DNA of 64,000 bases from Clostridium formicaceticum (GCF_001854185.1 NZ_CP017603.1:1364001-1428000); one strand, 5' to 3'. Numbered from the stretch's first letter, positions 56,224 to 64,000 are shown. Made by a program: numbers and translations. The notes: generated from the sequence alone by a model not told the origin.

Positions 56224-57087
56224 ATGTCTTTTCAAAATAATAATAATAACAATGGAAAAAAAGAAAAAAAATCCCTTGATAAGTTTTTAGACAAGCAAGG
56301 GTTTTACCTTATCTTGTTACTGTGCGTTTCACTAGTTTTAGTAACAGCAGTTTGGGTATCAAGACAGGAAAATGATTTTCTTGCAGAGAAGACACCGGAG
56401 AATTTAGAAGAAGATTTTAATAGGGTAGAAGTAACCTTGGTAGAGGATGATACAGAAGCTGATGAAGATGTTCAAGAAACAGCACTACAACAAAAACCTA
56501 ATGAGGAAGCAGAATTAAAGGAAAGTCCTAAGAAGATGCCACAGAAAGAAAATGAGGCAGAACCAGAAGAAGCAAGGGTAAAAGAGATAAAGGTAGAGGA
56601 ACCAAAATCACAAGAAGTAAAGCCAGAAGAAGCAAAACCAGAGGAAGTCAAACCAAATCCTGCGTCAACTTCTACGATTATGATTCAACCAGTAATCGGC
56701 AAGTTAGGCTTGCCTTATGCGATGGATCATTTGGTATATCATGAAACTTTAGCCCACTGGAGTACCCATGATGGCATAGATATCCATGCAGAGGAGGGAG
56801 CCCCTGTAAGAGCTGTGCTAGATGGGGAAGTTGTAGAAGTCCTCAATGATACGATTATGGGTATCACCATTACCCTTTTACATGATGAAGATTTGCTTAC
56901 CAGATATAGTAATCTATCCACAGATGCTATGGTGAAGGTAGGACAGACGGTGACAAAAGGGCAGGTCATTAGCGGCGTAGGCAGAACTGCTGCTTTAAAG
57001 ACGGCAGAAGGTCCTTTGTTACATTTCCAAGTACTAGAAGATGGTAGAGCAGTAGATCCCCAAAGTTATTTACCAAAAATGAACTAA
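56224..57087 (+). CDS. spoIIQ: Stage II sporulation protein Q-like, M23 domain with altered active site
   Basis: SpoIIQ is made in the forespore and forms a channel with SpoIIIAH across the engulfment septum. The 287-residue product has a membrane helix (residues 27-46), an acidic and Lys-Pro-Glu-rich linker (55-145) and an M23/LytM domain (165-283). The zinc-ligand set H182-x3-D186 and H267 is kept, but the two catalytic His positions are Asn230 (YSNLS) and Leu265 (PLLHF), so it is probably not a hydrolase. The ATG at 56224 follows GGAGGTGG. Position after spoIID supports the name. Confidence 0.88.
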   Translation: MSFQNNNNNNGKKEKKSLDKFLDKQGFYLILLLCVSLVLVTAVWVSRQENDFLAEKTPENLEEDFNRVEVTLVEDDTEADEDVQETALQQKPNEEAELKESPKKMPQKENEAEPEEARVKEIKVEEPKSQEVKPEEAKPEEVKPNPASTSTIMIQPVIGKLGLPYAMDHLVYHETLAHWSTHDGIDIHAEEGAPVRAVLDGEVVEVLNDTIMGITITLLHDEDLLTRYSNLSTDAMVKVGQTVTKGQVISGVGRTAALKTAEGPLLHFQVLEDGRAVDPQSYLPKMN

Positions 57088-57205
57088 TTTTCGATGAGGA
57101 GCAAAAATTCTTTGCTCCTTTTAAATATTGATAAAATAGCAATTCTAAACCTTCACTTTCCCTCATATTATAAAATAAGACGCAAAGCAGAGGGGGGTCA
57201 CAAAG

Positions 57206-57475
57206 TTGAAGGACTATATAGAAAAACGAGTAATAGAAATAGCTCGTTACATCATCGAAGAAGAATCTACCGTTAGACAAACCGCTCGTGTATTTGGAGT
57301 TAGTAAAAGTACTGTCCATAAAGATGTTACAGAAAGACTTCCGAAGATAAACCCTCTAGTGGCAAATCAAGTAAAAAATATACTTGAAGTAAACAAAGCC
57401 GAACGACATATAAGGGGCGGTAGAGCCACAAAGATAAAATATAAGGGCGATAGAACTGCTGAAGCCAAAGGTTAA
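57206..57475 (+). CDS. spoIIID: Sporulation transcriptional regulator SpoIIID
   Basis: The 89-residue DNA-binding protein modulates sigma-E genes in the mother cell. The helix-turn-helix is TVRQTARVFGVSKSTVHKDVTERL (residues 21-44), followed by a basic tail. Start is TTG behind AGGGGGG. Confidence 0.96.
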   Translation: MKDYIEKRVIEIARYIIEEESTVRQTARVFGVSKSTVHKDVTERLPKINPLVANQVKNILEVNKAERHIRGGRATKIKYKGDRTAEAKG

Positions 57476-57476
57476 A

Positions 57477-57504
57477 GTCTCCTGTGATCACAGGAGATTT
57501 TTTG
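57477..57504 (+). terminator. Terminator after spoIIID
   Basis: TCTCCTGTGATCACAGGAGA is a perfect palindrome and is followed by TTTTTTG. A second hairpin, AAGGGTTT/AAACCCTT, lies at 57554-57572. Confidence 0.85.
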
Positions 57505-57630
57505 TGTGAATTGTGAATAAAGAAAAAAATAGGGAAAAAAGTCAAAAATAAAAAAGGGTTTTTCTAAACCCTTATAGAACTAATAAAGTTGAGTATCATA
57601 ACTAAAACAAAAAGTGAAGGTGGGGGAAAA

Positions 57631-58653
57631 ATGTTCGGATTCAGTTCAGATATAGGCATTGACTTGGGAACCGCCAGCGTACTGGTTTTTGTAAAGGGTA
57701 GAGGTATTGTTTTGCAAGAACCATCGGTGGTAGCTATTGATAAAAATACAAATAGTATCTTAGCAGTAGGACAAGATGCTAGAAAAATGTTAGGAAGAAC
57801 ACCAGGAAATATCGTAGCTATACGGCCCCTAAAGGACGGTGTTATTTCTGATTACAACGTTACAGAAAAAATGTTGAAATACTTTATAAATAAAACAGTG
57901 GGAAAAAAATGGATATTTAAACCAAAAATCATTGTATGCGTCCCTAGCGGCGTAACAGAAGTAGAAAAAAGAGCAGTTATTGATGCCACAAATGAAGCTG
58001 GTGCGAGAGCAACCTACCTTATTGAGGAACCCATTGCAGCTGCTATAGGGGCAGGTTTGGACATTGCCCAAGCCAATGGGCATATGATTGTAGATATTGG
58101 TGGGGGGACCACAGATGTTGCTGTAATTTCTCTTGGAGGGATTGTTGTCAGCAATTCCATCAAAGTAGCCGGCGACAAATTCGACGAAGCAATTATTCGC
58201 TATATGAGAAAGAAACACAATATTATGATTGGTGAGAGAACAGCAGAAGAGATGAAAATCAACATCGGAGGAGCTAACAAAAGGGATGAAGAGATCAAGA
58301 TGAATGTAAGAGGAAGAAATCTTGTCTCTGGTTTACCTGTGAATATAGAAGTAGGCAGCCACGAAATGGCAGAGGCGTTGGAGGAAAGTGTTATGGCTAT
58401 CGCTGATACTGTCCATTCCGTTTTAGAAAAAACACCACCGGAGCTGGCTTCAGATATTGCAGACCAGGGAATTGTGATGACTGGTGGTGGGGCTCTGTTG
58501 TGGGGCTTCGATAAACTCATCTCAGATCGAACAGGGATTGCTGTAAGGGTGGCGGAGGATGCTATTTCCTGCGTGGCAAAGGGAACAGGACAAGCACTGG
58601 ATTCCTTGCAAATCCTAGAAGGTGATATGAGGATGAAAAGATCTAGAAGATAA
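57631..58653 (+). CDS. mbl: MreB-like rod-shape protein Mbl
   Basis: The 340-residue actin-like protein guides side-wall synthesis. It has IGIDLGTASVLVFVKGRGIVLQEPSVVAID (phosphate 1), VDIGGGTTDVAVISLGGIV (phosphate 2) and VMTGGGALLWGFDKLI (adenosine site). The ATG at 57631 behind GGTGGGGG is preferred to 57589. The order spoIIID-mbl-flhO-flhP is that of Bacillus. Confidence 0.95.
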   Translation: MFGFSSDIGIDLGTASVLVFVKGRGIVLQEPSVVAIDKNTNSILAVGQDARKMLGRTPGNIVAIRPLKDGVISDYNVTEKMLKYFINKTVGKKWIFKPKIIVCVPSGVTEVEKRAVIDATNEAGARATYLIEEPIAAAIGAGLDIAQANGHMIVDIGGGTTDVAVISLGGIVVSNSIKVAGDKFDEAIIRYMRKKHNIMIGERTAEEMKINIGGANKRDEEIKMNVRGRNLVSGLPVNIEVGSHEMAEALEESVMAIADTVHSVLEKTPPELASDIADQGIVMTGGGALLWGFDKLISDRTGIAVRVAEDAISCVAKGTGQALDSLQILEGDMRMKRSRR

Positions 58654-58739
58654 AAACTGAAGAAAACCTAAAGATTTCATCAAAGATAGCCGATAAATAC
58701 AGAAGTAGGATATGACCTTAAAAAGTGGAGTGAAGGAAT

Positions 58740-59822
58740 ATGCTAAGAGGACTTTATACAGCTGTATCAGCCATGCAAACAACACAAAAAAAATTAGACG
58801 TAGCTTCTAATAATATGGCCAATGTCAATACTACCGGGTTTAAAAAGGATGTTTTAATCTCAGAATCCTTTCCAGAAGTGTTGATAAAGAAAATCAATGG
58901 AGACTTACCGGCAGAACCTTATATAAGGACACTGCAGGTAGAGGTAGAGAAGGATGGAGAAGGTTTTCTTTTGTCTACAGAGGGGGGCTACTTTATGGCG
59001 GAGGGTCCTTTAGGAACGAGTCACAGCTCCTTTACTAGCTTTGCAGTAGATGAAGAGGGTTATTTAAAAACCTTTACCAGGGACGTTCATGGGAAAATAG
59101 ATACGACAGAGGGCAATTACATATTAGATGCCGGAGGCAATAGAATTTTGGTGGAGGGAAATGACATAGAAATTAGCCAACAGGGACAAGTCGTAACCAA
59201 TGGACAGGTGGTGGCCAACCTAGTTACTCGACCTGGCTTCAATACAATAGGAACCATCAACAGCGGTCTGAGGATGGAGAAGATTCAAACCTATTTTACG
59301 CAGGGGGCTATGGAGGAGACGGGTAATTCTCTGGATCTGGCCATAGAAGGCAACGGTTTTTTTAAAGTGAACACGCCTATGGGGGAAATGTATACCCGAA
59401 ATGGTAACTTCAGCTTAAATAATAATGGAGAAATCATCACAAAAGAAGGCTACTATCTCATGGGACAATTTGGTTCGATTCTTCTAGCGGAGGACTTTGA
59501 TATAAAAGACTTCAGAATAGGAGAAGATGGGGCGGTTATTTTAAATGATCAAGTGATTGATATGATCGAGACCGTCAACATTACCAATGTAAATGCATTA
59601 AGAAAATATGGAGAAGGCTATTATACAGTAGCAGCAGAAGTGGAGGCGGAGCCTTTTGAAGGAAGAATCCTGCAAGGTTATTTAGAGGCTTCTAATATTA
59701 ATCCTGTGGCAGAGATGGTGAACATGATTACGGTATTAAGACTTTATGAGTCCAACCAAAAAGTAGTACAGGCCTATGATGAAATTTTACAAAAGGCGGC
59801 AAATGAGATAGGAAGAGTTTAG
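58740..59822 (+). CDS. flhO: Flagellar basal-body rod/hook protein FlhO-like
   Basis: The 360-residue product has the N-terminal flagellar rod motif (LRGLYTAVSAMQTTQKKLDVASNNMANVNTTGFKK), the FlgF/G-type central NSLDLAIEGNGFF and the C-terminal ASNINPVAEMVNMITVLRLYESNQKVVQAYDE. It forms part of the distal or proximal rod. It is longer than usual FlgF/FlhO by an insertion near residues 60-200. Confidence 0.92.
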   Translation: MLRGLYTAVSAMQTTQKKLDVASNNMANVNTTGFKKDVLISESFPEVLIKKINGDLPAEPYIRTLQVEVEKDGEGFLLSTEGGYFMAEGPLGTSHSSFTSFAVDEEGYLKTFTRDVHGKIDTTEGNYILDAGGNRILVEGNDIEISQQGQVVTNGQVVANLVTRPGFNTIGTINSGLRMEKIQTYFTQGAMEETGNSLDLAIEGNGFFKVNTPMGEMYTRNGNFSLNNNGEIITKEGYYLMGQFGSILLAEDFDIKDFRIGEDGAVILNDQVIDMIETVNITNVNALRKYGEGYYTVAAEVEAEPFEGRILQGYLEASNINPVAEMVNMITVLRLYESNQKVVQAYDEILQKAANEIGRV

Positions 59823-59848
59823 AGGATAAGACTAGGAGGGATGTATAA

Positions 59849-60643
59849 GTGCGTGCTTTATGGACAGCGGCTTCAGGTATGAAATCACAGCAATTAAGCG
59901 TAGATACAATTGCCAACAACCTGGCAAATGTGAATACCACCGGCTACAAAAGACAAAAGGTAGAGTTTAAAGATCTATTGTATGCCACCATAAGAAAAAG
60001 TGACTTAAATGAAGGTGTAGGTAGCCCAGTGAATCTACAGGTTGGGCATGGGGTTATGCCGATGGCAACCTCCAGAGTCTTTACCACTGGTAATTTAGAA
60101 GCTACAGCAAATCCATTTGACTTAGCGATAGAAGGAGAAGGATTTTTTGTTGTAGAAACTCCTACAGGAGAATTGCGCTACACAAGAGATGGTAATTTTA
60201 AGCTTAGCGTAGATTTTGATGAAACACGATTGGTTACTGCCGATGGCTATACCGTATTATCAGAATTTGATGATGAGATTGTCTTTATGGAGGGAATCAG
60301 CAATATTAATATTTCTGAAACAGGATTAATTACTGGAGAAAATGAAGATGGAGAGATCGAAGAAATCACTACCATTAAACTGGTGAAGTTTCTAAACCCT
60401 GAAGGCTTAGAGGCTGTAGGAAAAAACCTATATAAAGCTACTGTTGCATCAGGCGAAGAAATCCCTATGGAGGATGAAAATCGAACCAGCACCATCAGAC
60501 AAGGTTACCTTGAAACCTCAAATGTTCAGATTGTCGATGAAATGGTACGAATGATTACTGCGCAAAGAGCTTATGAAATCAACTCTAAGGCAATACAAAC
60601 CTCAGACGATATGTTGAGTATGGCAAATAATCTTAAGCGATAG
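59849..60643 (+). CDS. flhP: Flagellar basal-body rod protein FlhP/FlgG-like
   Basis: The 264-residue product has MRALWTAASGMKSQQLSVDTIANNLANVNTTGYKR, FDLAIEGEGFFVVET and the C-terminal TSNVQIVDEMVRMITAQRAYEINSKAIQTSDDML, close to FlgG. It starts at GTG behind AGGAGGG, 26 bases after the preceding gene. Confidence 0.93.
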   Translation: MRALWTAASGMKSQQLSVDTIANNLANVNTTGYKRQKVEFKDLLYATIRKSDLNEGVGSPVNLQVGHGVMPMATSRVFTTGNLEATANPFDLAIEGEGFFVVETPTGELRYTRDGNFKLSVDFDETRLVTADGYTVLSEFDDEIVFMEGISNINISETGLITGENEDGEIEEITTIKLVKFLNPEGLEAVGKNLYKATVASGEEIPMEDENRTSTIRQGYLETSNVQIVDEMVRMITAQRAYEINSKAIQTSDDMLSMANNLKR

Positions 60644-60676
60644 TAGAGAAAGGGCCTTTTAGGGAGGAAAACTTTT

Positions 60677-60988
60677 ATGAAGATCAATGATCACATGCTG
60701 CAAATCACTAACCCTCAAAAAATTGAAAATAAAAACCTTACAGAAGATCCTAAAAAACTCATGGAGGCATGCAAAGAATTTGAAGCTATCTTCTTGAATA
60801 TGATGATGCAACAGATGAGAAGAACTGTCACGGAGGATAGCTTTATAGAAAAAAGCTATGGACGAGAAATTTACGAAGGAATGCAGGATGAAGAGATCGC
60901 CAAGGAGATGGCAAGAGGTGAAGGAATTGGTCTTGCCAAGCAACTCTATCAACAGCTATCTAGAAATATCAAAACCTCCCCTGAGTAG
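60677..60988 (+). CDS. Rod-binding protein (FlgJ N-terminal type)
   Basis: The 103-residue product matches the rod-binding domain: ACKEFEAIFLNMMMQQMRRTV, SYGREIYEGMQDEEIAKEMARGEGIGLAKQLYQQLSR. It lacks the muramidase domain of proteobacterial FlgJ. It probably caps the rod during assembly and closes the flagellar cluster. Confidence 0.9.
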   Translation: MKINDHMLQITNPQKIENKNLTEDPKKLMEACKEFEAIFLNMMMQQMRRTVTEDSFIEKSYGREIYEGMQDEEIAKEMARGEGIGLAKQLYQQLSRNIKTSPE

Positions 60989-61031
60989 ATTTTGAAAAAT
61001 ATTTTTTGCTTAGATTTCATATACTATGTAG

Positions 61032-61056
61032 CGTGGAACCGTCCCCGTGGCGTAGA
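61032..61056 (+). repeat. GGAACCGTCCCC repeat copy before fabZ
   Basis: GCGTGGAACCGTCCCCGTGG with GCGTAG following is nearly the same as 56107-56131. It lies directly before the fabZ ribosome binding site. A fragment, CCCGTGGCGTAGAAA, also occurs at 62254-62268. Confidence 0.65.
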
Positions 61057-61069
61057 AAGGAGGAAACAT

Positions 61070-61507
61070 ATGGAATTAAATATCACAGAAATCCAAAAAA
61101 GGATTCCTCACCGATATCCTTTTTTATTAGTAGATAAGATTATAGAAATAGAAGAGGGGAAATCAGCCGTAGGCATAAAAAACGTCACCATGAACGAACC
61201 CTTTTTCCAAGGGCACTTTCCTCAGATGCCTCTCATGCCGGGGGTATTGATGGTGGAGGCTTTAGCTCAGGTGGCAGGTATCATCTGTGGCGGTTTAGAG
61301 GAAAACCAGGGGAAAATAGGGGTTTTTACCGGGATAGATAACTGTAAAATTAGAAGGCAAGTAGTACCAGGGGATGTTTTAAGGCTGGAAGTGAATATTA
61401 CAGCTTTTAGAAGAGGCATCGTTAAAGCAGAAGGAAAAGCCTATGTAGGAGAAGAATTAGCTTGTTCTGCAAATTTGAGTTTTGCTATGATTGCTGAAAA
61501 TCAATAG
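61070..61507 (+). CDS. fabZ: 3-hydroxyacyl-ACP dehydratase
   Basis: FabZ removes water from 3-hydroxyacyl-ACP in fatty acid synthesis. The 145-residue hot-dog protein has [13 protein letters not shown], the catalytic His in [22 protein letters not shown] with Glu in the same stretch. The ATG at 61070 behind AAAGGAGG is used; an upstream frame from 60992 is not. Bacillus fabZ (ywpB) also follows flhP. Confidence 0.96.
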   Translation: MELNITEIQKRIPHRYPFLLVDKIIEIEEGKSAVGIKNVTMNEPFFQGHFPQMPLMPGVLMVEALAQVAGIICGGLEENQGKIGVFTGIDNCKIRRQVVPGDVLRLEVNITAFRRGIVKAEGKAYVGEELACSANLSFAMIAENQ

Positions 61508-61511
61508 GATA

Positions 61512-61540
61512 AATACCGTAATCAACGGTATTTTTTTTTG
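61512..61540 (+). terminator. Terminator after fabZ
   Basis: AAATACCGT pairs with ACGGTATTT around AATCA and continues into TTTTTT. Confidence 0.85.
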
Positions 61541-61621
61541 CAAAATAACAAATGTCTAAAAATGTCGAAAAAAGATAAAAAAAAGCATATGATTTTTATA
61601 GCAAAAATAAAATGATGATGG

Positions 61622-61627
61622 TATAAT
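61622..61627 (+). promoter_or_regulatory. Possible promoter of the riboswitch/EPS transcript
   Basis: A perfect TATAAT lies about 43 bases before the first aptamer; the -35 region is AT-rich without a clear hexamer. Confidence 0.4.
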
Positions 61628-61669
61628 ATGGTTAAATAATGTTAAGCAAGACAAATTAAAAGCGATAGC

Positions 61670-61770
61670 GTTGGAGGCAATGAAAAATTCTCTTCATGTG
61701 GGCACCTTGAGAATTTTGAGCCAGTGGTGCACCCGACCAGCAATTAATTCAGTTAATTGGTGGTTTTTTT
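61670..61770 (+). promoter_or_regulatory. c-di-GMP-II riboswitch, copy 1, with terminator
   Basis: The aptamer (61670-61741) fits the c-di-GMP-II (GEMM-II) pattern: GGCAATGA in the early kink-turn region, GGGCACC that pairs with GGTGC as a pseudoknot, a hairpin AAAATTCTC/GAGAATTTT, the conserved TTTTGAGCCAGTGGTGCAC stretch and CCGACC. P1 is GTTGG with CCAGC. The CCAGC arm is also the base of a terminator stem, CCAGCAATTAA/TTAATTGGTGG with a T run (61736-61770). Ligand binding, which stabilises P1, should therefore prevent termination: an ON switch. The family match is from memory of the crystal-structure sequence. Confidence 0.87.
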
Positions 61771-61872
61771 ATGTTTATATCAAAAGAAGGGGAAGTAAGT
61801 CTCGTGGTTCTTAAAACCAGGGCAAAACTAATCTGATGTAATAGGGTAATTTCATAAGAAAAACTTAATAAA

Positions 61873-61976
61873 GTTGGAGGCAATGAAAAATTCTCTTCAT
61901 GTGGGCACCTTGAGAATTTTGAGCCAGTGGTGCACCCGGCCGGCAATTAATTGAATGAATTGGTGGTTTTTGTTTT
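61873..61976 (+). promoter_or_regulatory. c-di-GMP-II riboswitch, copy 2, with terminator
   Basis: The first 66 bases (61873-61938) are identical to copy 1. P1 is GTTGG with CCGGC, and the terminator stem CCGGCAATT/AATTGGTGG with TTTTTG follows (61940-61976). The same switch logic applies. It ends about 30 bases before the small membrane-protein gene. The two copies are 203 bases apart start to start, with about 100 bases of unassigned sequence between. Confidence 0.87.
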
Positions 61977-62008
61977 GCAAAAAAAGATGAATGAGAGGAG
62001 ATGAAATT

Positions 62009-62230
62009 ATGGTACAAAGAAAAAAGTTTAAAAAAACTGGCTGGAACTGGTATGCATGTATCTTCAATATGTTTTGGTATTACAAGCAAGGGATTATTGA
62101 CAAAGCCATTATTATGACCATTATTGTCCTGCTTTCCTTTGGAACTGGAATCATCCCTATAGCATTCTATTGTGGCACAAAAGGCAATGAAGATCGATAC
62201 AGACAAATGCAAAAGCAAATCACTGTATAA
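62009..62230 (+). CDS. Small membrane protein under c-di-GMP riboswitch control
   Basis: The 73-residue product begins MVQRKKFKKTGWNWYACIFN, with aromatic and basic residues, then MFWYYKQGIIDKAIIMTIIV and a hydrophobic stretch LLSFGTGIIPIAFYCGTKG, then a polar basic tail. The order (N/W-aromatic, W-Y-x(2)-G, two hydrophobic segments) recalls small DUF2628-like membrane proteins, but no family is assigned. The ATG at 62009 follows GAGGAGATG; the ATG at 61991 precedes that site. It is the first gene after the tandem riboswitches and lies about 150 bases before the EPS genes. Confidence 0.75.
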   Translation: MVQRKKFKKTGWNWYACIFNMFWYYKQGIIDKAIIMTIIVLLSFGTGIIPIAFYCGTKGNEDRYRQMQKQITV

Positions 62231-62383
62231 CTGCCTCGTTAAAGAGATTACAGCCCGTGGCGTAGAAAAAACAAATTGGATACAAATGGAAAAATGTTCT
62301 TTGAAAATTTTATAATAAAAAAGAGGAAATTCCCTACTTATGTAGAAAATATTTAAGGAATGCAAAAGTGAAAGAGCGAAAGG

Positions 62384-63094
62384 ATGAAGCAGAATATGAA
62401 GGACCAAGAAATGGAGTTGGAACTGGACTTAAGGGAATATATTCATATTATTCAAAAACGTTTTTGGCTTATTGTCATTATCACTGTATTAGCTATGTTG
62501 ACCAGTGGTGTCATAAGCTATTATGTTTTAGATCCCATCTATCAAGCTTCTACCACCATCATGGTAGGGAAACCTCAAAGTGAATCAGAGCTAGGGCAGT
62601 TGCAGCTTCAAGATTTGAATTTAAACCTGCGCCTAGCAAAAACCTATGGAGAGATTGTTAAGAGCAGAAGTGTGTCTCAAGAAGTAATACGGGAAATGAA
62701 CTTAGACCTGACACCAGAGCAGCTTACAAGTAAAACTACTGTAGACCTGGTAAGGGATACAGAGTTTATTACCATCAAGGTAACAGATACAGATCCTCAG
62801 TTGGCAGCAGATATCGCTAACAACTTGTCAAAAACCTTCAAAAAATACGTTATGCAGATTATGAGGGTAGACAACGTACAAGTGTTGGATGCAGCAGTAG
62901 TACCAATGTCGCCTATCAAGCCAAGAAAACAACTAAACATAGCGATTGCCGGGGTACTGGGTTTGATGTTTAGCTTGTTTTTAGTGTTTTTAATGGAATA
63001 CTTAGATAATACGATTAAAACTCCTGAAGATATACAAAGACACTTAAACCTAAATATCATAGGAGCAATACCCGCCATGAGGGAAGAGGACTAG
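62384..63094 (+). CDS. Wzz/CapA-type chain-length determinant and kinase adaptor
   Basis: The 236-residue product (if from 62384) has two membrane helices, FWLIVIITVLAMLTSGVISYY near the start and IAIAGVLGLMFSLFLVFLMEY near residue 195, with an extracytoplasmic helical loop between, and the Wzz signature SPIKPRKQLNIAIAG before the second helix. In Gram-positives such proteins activate the separate tyrosine kinase encoded next. GAAAGG touches the first ATG, so starts at 62396 or 62411 are possible. A TATAAT at 62311 could give an additional promoter. Confidence 0.9.
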   Translation: MKQNMKDQEMELELDLREYIHIIQKRFWLIVIITVLAMLTSGVISYYVLDPIYQASTTIMVGKPQSESELGQLQLQDLNLNLRLAKTYGEIVKSRSVSQEVIREMNLDLTPEQLTSKTTVDLVRDTEFITIKVTDTDPQLAADIANNLSKTFKKYVMQIMRVDNVQVLDAAVVPMSPIKPRKQLNIAIAGVLGLMFSLFLVFLMEYLDNTIKTPEDIQRHLNLNIIGAIPAMREED

Positions 63095-63112
63095 AGGAGG
63101 AACTAGCATATT

Positions 63113-63850
63113 ATGAAAGAGAGAAAGATTATTACCCATAGCAATCCTAAATCTCCTATATCAGAAGCATATAGAACCTTGCGGACAAATATACAATTTG
63201 CTAGTTTGGACAACCCCATAAAGGTTTTAATGGTCACCAGCTCAGGGCCGGGGGAAGGAAAAACCACTACTACTGCTAATCTTGCAGTAACCATGGCACA
63301 ATTGGGGGCAAAGGTTTTAGTCATGGATGCAGACTTAAGAAAGCCTGCTGTTCATAAAGCCTTTCAATTAAGCAATAGTGAGGGTGTCACCAATATACTA
63401 GTAAAGGATTTAAACTATAAAGAATTTTTATTAAAAACGGAGGTGGAGGGCTTAGAGGTCTTACCTTCTGGCGCTATCCCACCCAATCCATCGGAACTTT
63501 TAGCCTCTCAAAAAATGAAAAACTTTATTCACTCCTTAAGGGAGGATTATGACTACATATTAATCGACACTCCCCCTGCTGCTATTGTCACGGATGCCGC
63601 CCTATTATCTACCGCGGTGGATGGTGTGATTTTAGTCTGCGCTGCTGGGGAAGTAGCAATACAGGGGGCACAGAGGGCAAAGGAACTGCTGGATAATGTA
63701 AATGCCAATATCATCGGTGTTGTGCTAAACAAGATTCCTATAGGGAAAAAGGGTTCTTCCTATTATTCCTATTACTATTACTCCTCCTATTATGGAGAAG
63801 AAGAACCTGTAAAAAATAAGAAAAACAAAAGGATGAAGCAACATGGTTGA
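63113..63850 (+). CDS. CpsD/CapB-family tyrosine kinase (BY-kinase)
   Basis: The 245-residue product has Walker A SSGPGEGKTTTTANLA, Walker A-prime KVLVMDADLRKP and Walker B YDYILIDTPPA, followed by a C-terminal tyrosine cluster (YYSYYYYSSYYG) that is autophosphorylated in this family and tunes polymer length. It also has the oligomer motif EAYRTLRTNIQF. Its last eight bases overlap the phosphatase gene. Confidence 0.95.
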   Translation: MKERKIITHSNPKSPISEAYRTLRTNIQFASLDNPIKVLMVTSSGPGEGKTTTTANLAVTMAQLGAKVLVMDADLRKPAVHKAFQLSNSEGVTNILVKDLNYKEFLLKTEVEGLEVLPSGAIPPNPSELLASQKMKNFIHSLREDYDYILIDTPPAAIVTDAALLSTAVDGVILVCAAGEVAIQGAQRAKELLDNVNANIIGVVLNKIPIGKKGSSYYSYYYYSSYYGEEEPVKNKKNKRMKQHG

Positions 63851-64000
63851 TTTACATAGCCACATACTACCAGAAATAGATGACGGAGCGAAAAACCTGG
63901 AGGAAGCTTTAAAAATGGCGGAAATTGCTGTGAAGGAAGGAATCACCCAAATGGTGGCAACCCCGCACTATATTCCCGAAGTATTTACAACAGATGCTAA
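63843..64000 (+). CDS. CpsB/YwqE-type tyrosine-protein phosphatase, partial at window end
   Basis: The first 52 residues are visible: MVDLHSHILPEIDDGAKN, then MVATPHYIPEVFTT. The D-L-H-S-H and T-P-H-Y motifs are metal ligands of PHP-domain phosphatases that dephosphorylate the CpsD-type kinase. AAAGGATG upstream serves as binding site. The gene runs off the window at 64000. Confidence 0.9.
   Translation, partial: MVDLHSHILPEIDDGAKNLEEALKMAEIAVKEGITQMVATPHYIPEVFTTDA

Noticed and set aside
61749-62407. Minus-strand ORFs across the riboswitch region
   Set aside because: They run through two structured RNA elements and terminators; no start signals or homology.

Overview
The window looks like part of the chromosome of a low-GC, Gram-positive, endospore-forming, flagellated anaerobe of the class Clostridia. 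The evidence is AT-rich DNA, GGAGG-type ribosome binding sites with many TTG and GTG starts, a lipoprotein efflux adaptor with no outer-membrane partner, an S-layer-homology protein, and the sporulation genes spoIID, spoIIQ and spoIIID. An ATP synthase operon with a double-hairpin c1 subunit plus a Na+-type c2 subunit suggests sodium bioenergetics, as in Acetobacterium or Alkaliphilus-like anaerobes. The genus is an inference, not a finding.

Layout. 1-573 is the end of an SLH protein with an acidic repeat tail. 999-5943 is an RND efflux operon ending in its probable TetR repressor. 6164-10602 holds galU and a three-gene membrane glycosylation cassette (GT-C enzyme, polyprenyl-phosphate glycosyltransferase, GtrA), then a COG2426 membrane protein. 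10712-12884 has a possible ComK-like gene on the minus strand and a VTC-domain/DUF4956 pair. 13180-20719 is a compact nine-gene histidine operon, hisZGDCBHAF-hisIE. A minus-strand NSS transporter follows. 22762-28520 carries a TalC-type aldolase, two tandem glpX genes, rho, rpmE and tdk. 29951-33918 carries DUF1385, prmC, prfA and a ZIP transporter. 34012-43432 is an envelope and nucleotide block: FHA protein, FtsW-like protein, class B PBP, Sua5, an LMW phosphatase with a coiled-coil insert, rpiB, upp, comEB, a WecA/TagO-type transferase and a UDP-GlcNAc 2-epimerase. 43709-51481 is the F-type ATP synthase operon. 52043-61507 runs yueI-like, ywmB-like, murA, spoIID, spoIIQ, spoIIID, mbl, flhO, flhP, a rod-binding protein and fabZ. 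61670-64000 begins an exopolysaccharide locus preceded by two nearly identical c-di-GMP-II riboswitches.

Gene order from talC/glpX/rho through prfA/prmC, sua5, rpiB, upp, mnaA, atp, ywmB, murA, spoIID, spoIIQ, spoIIID, mbl, flhO/flhP to fabZ closely follows the Bacillus subtilis chromosome, so most of the window is an old conserved backbone. The lineage-specific material lies in the gaps: at least four families of short palindromic repeats, some directly in front of ribosome binding sites, plus small membrane-protein genes and tandem regulatory RNAs.

The most notable items are the tandem c-di-GMP-II riboswitches in front of a 73-residue membrane protein and a Wzz/CpsD/CpsB set; the c1 subunit whose second hairpin has lost the ion-binding glutamate; the phosphatase with a coiled coil inserted just before its catalytic aspartate; a probable ComK-like protein; and the paired copies of miniature inverted-repeat elements. 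No rRNA, tRNA, CRISPR array, transposase gene or prophage was seen.
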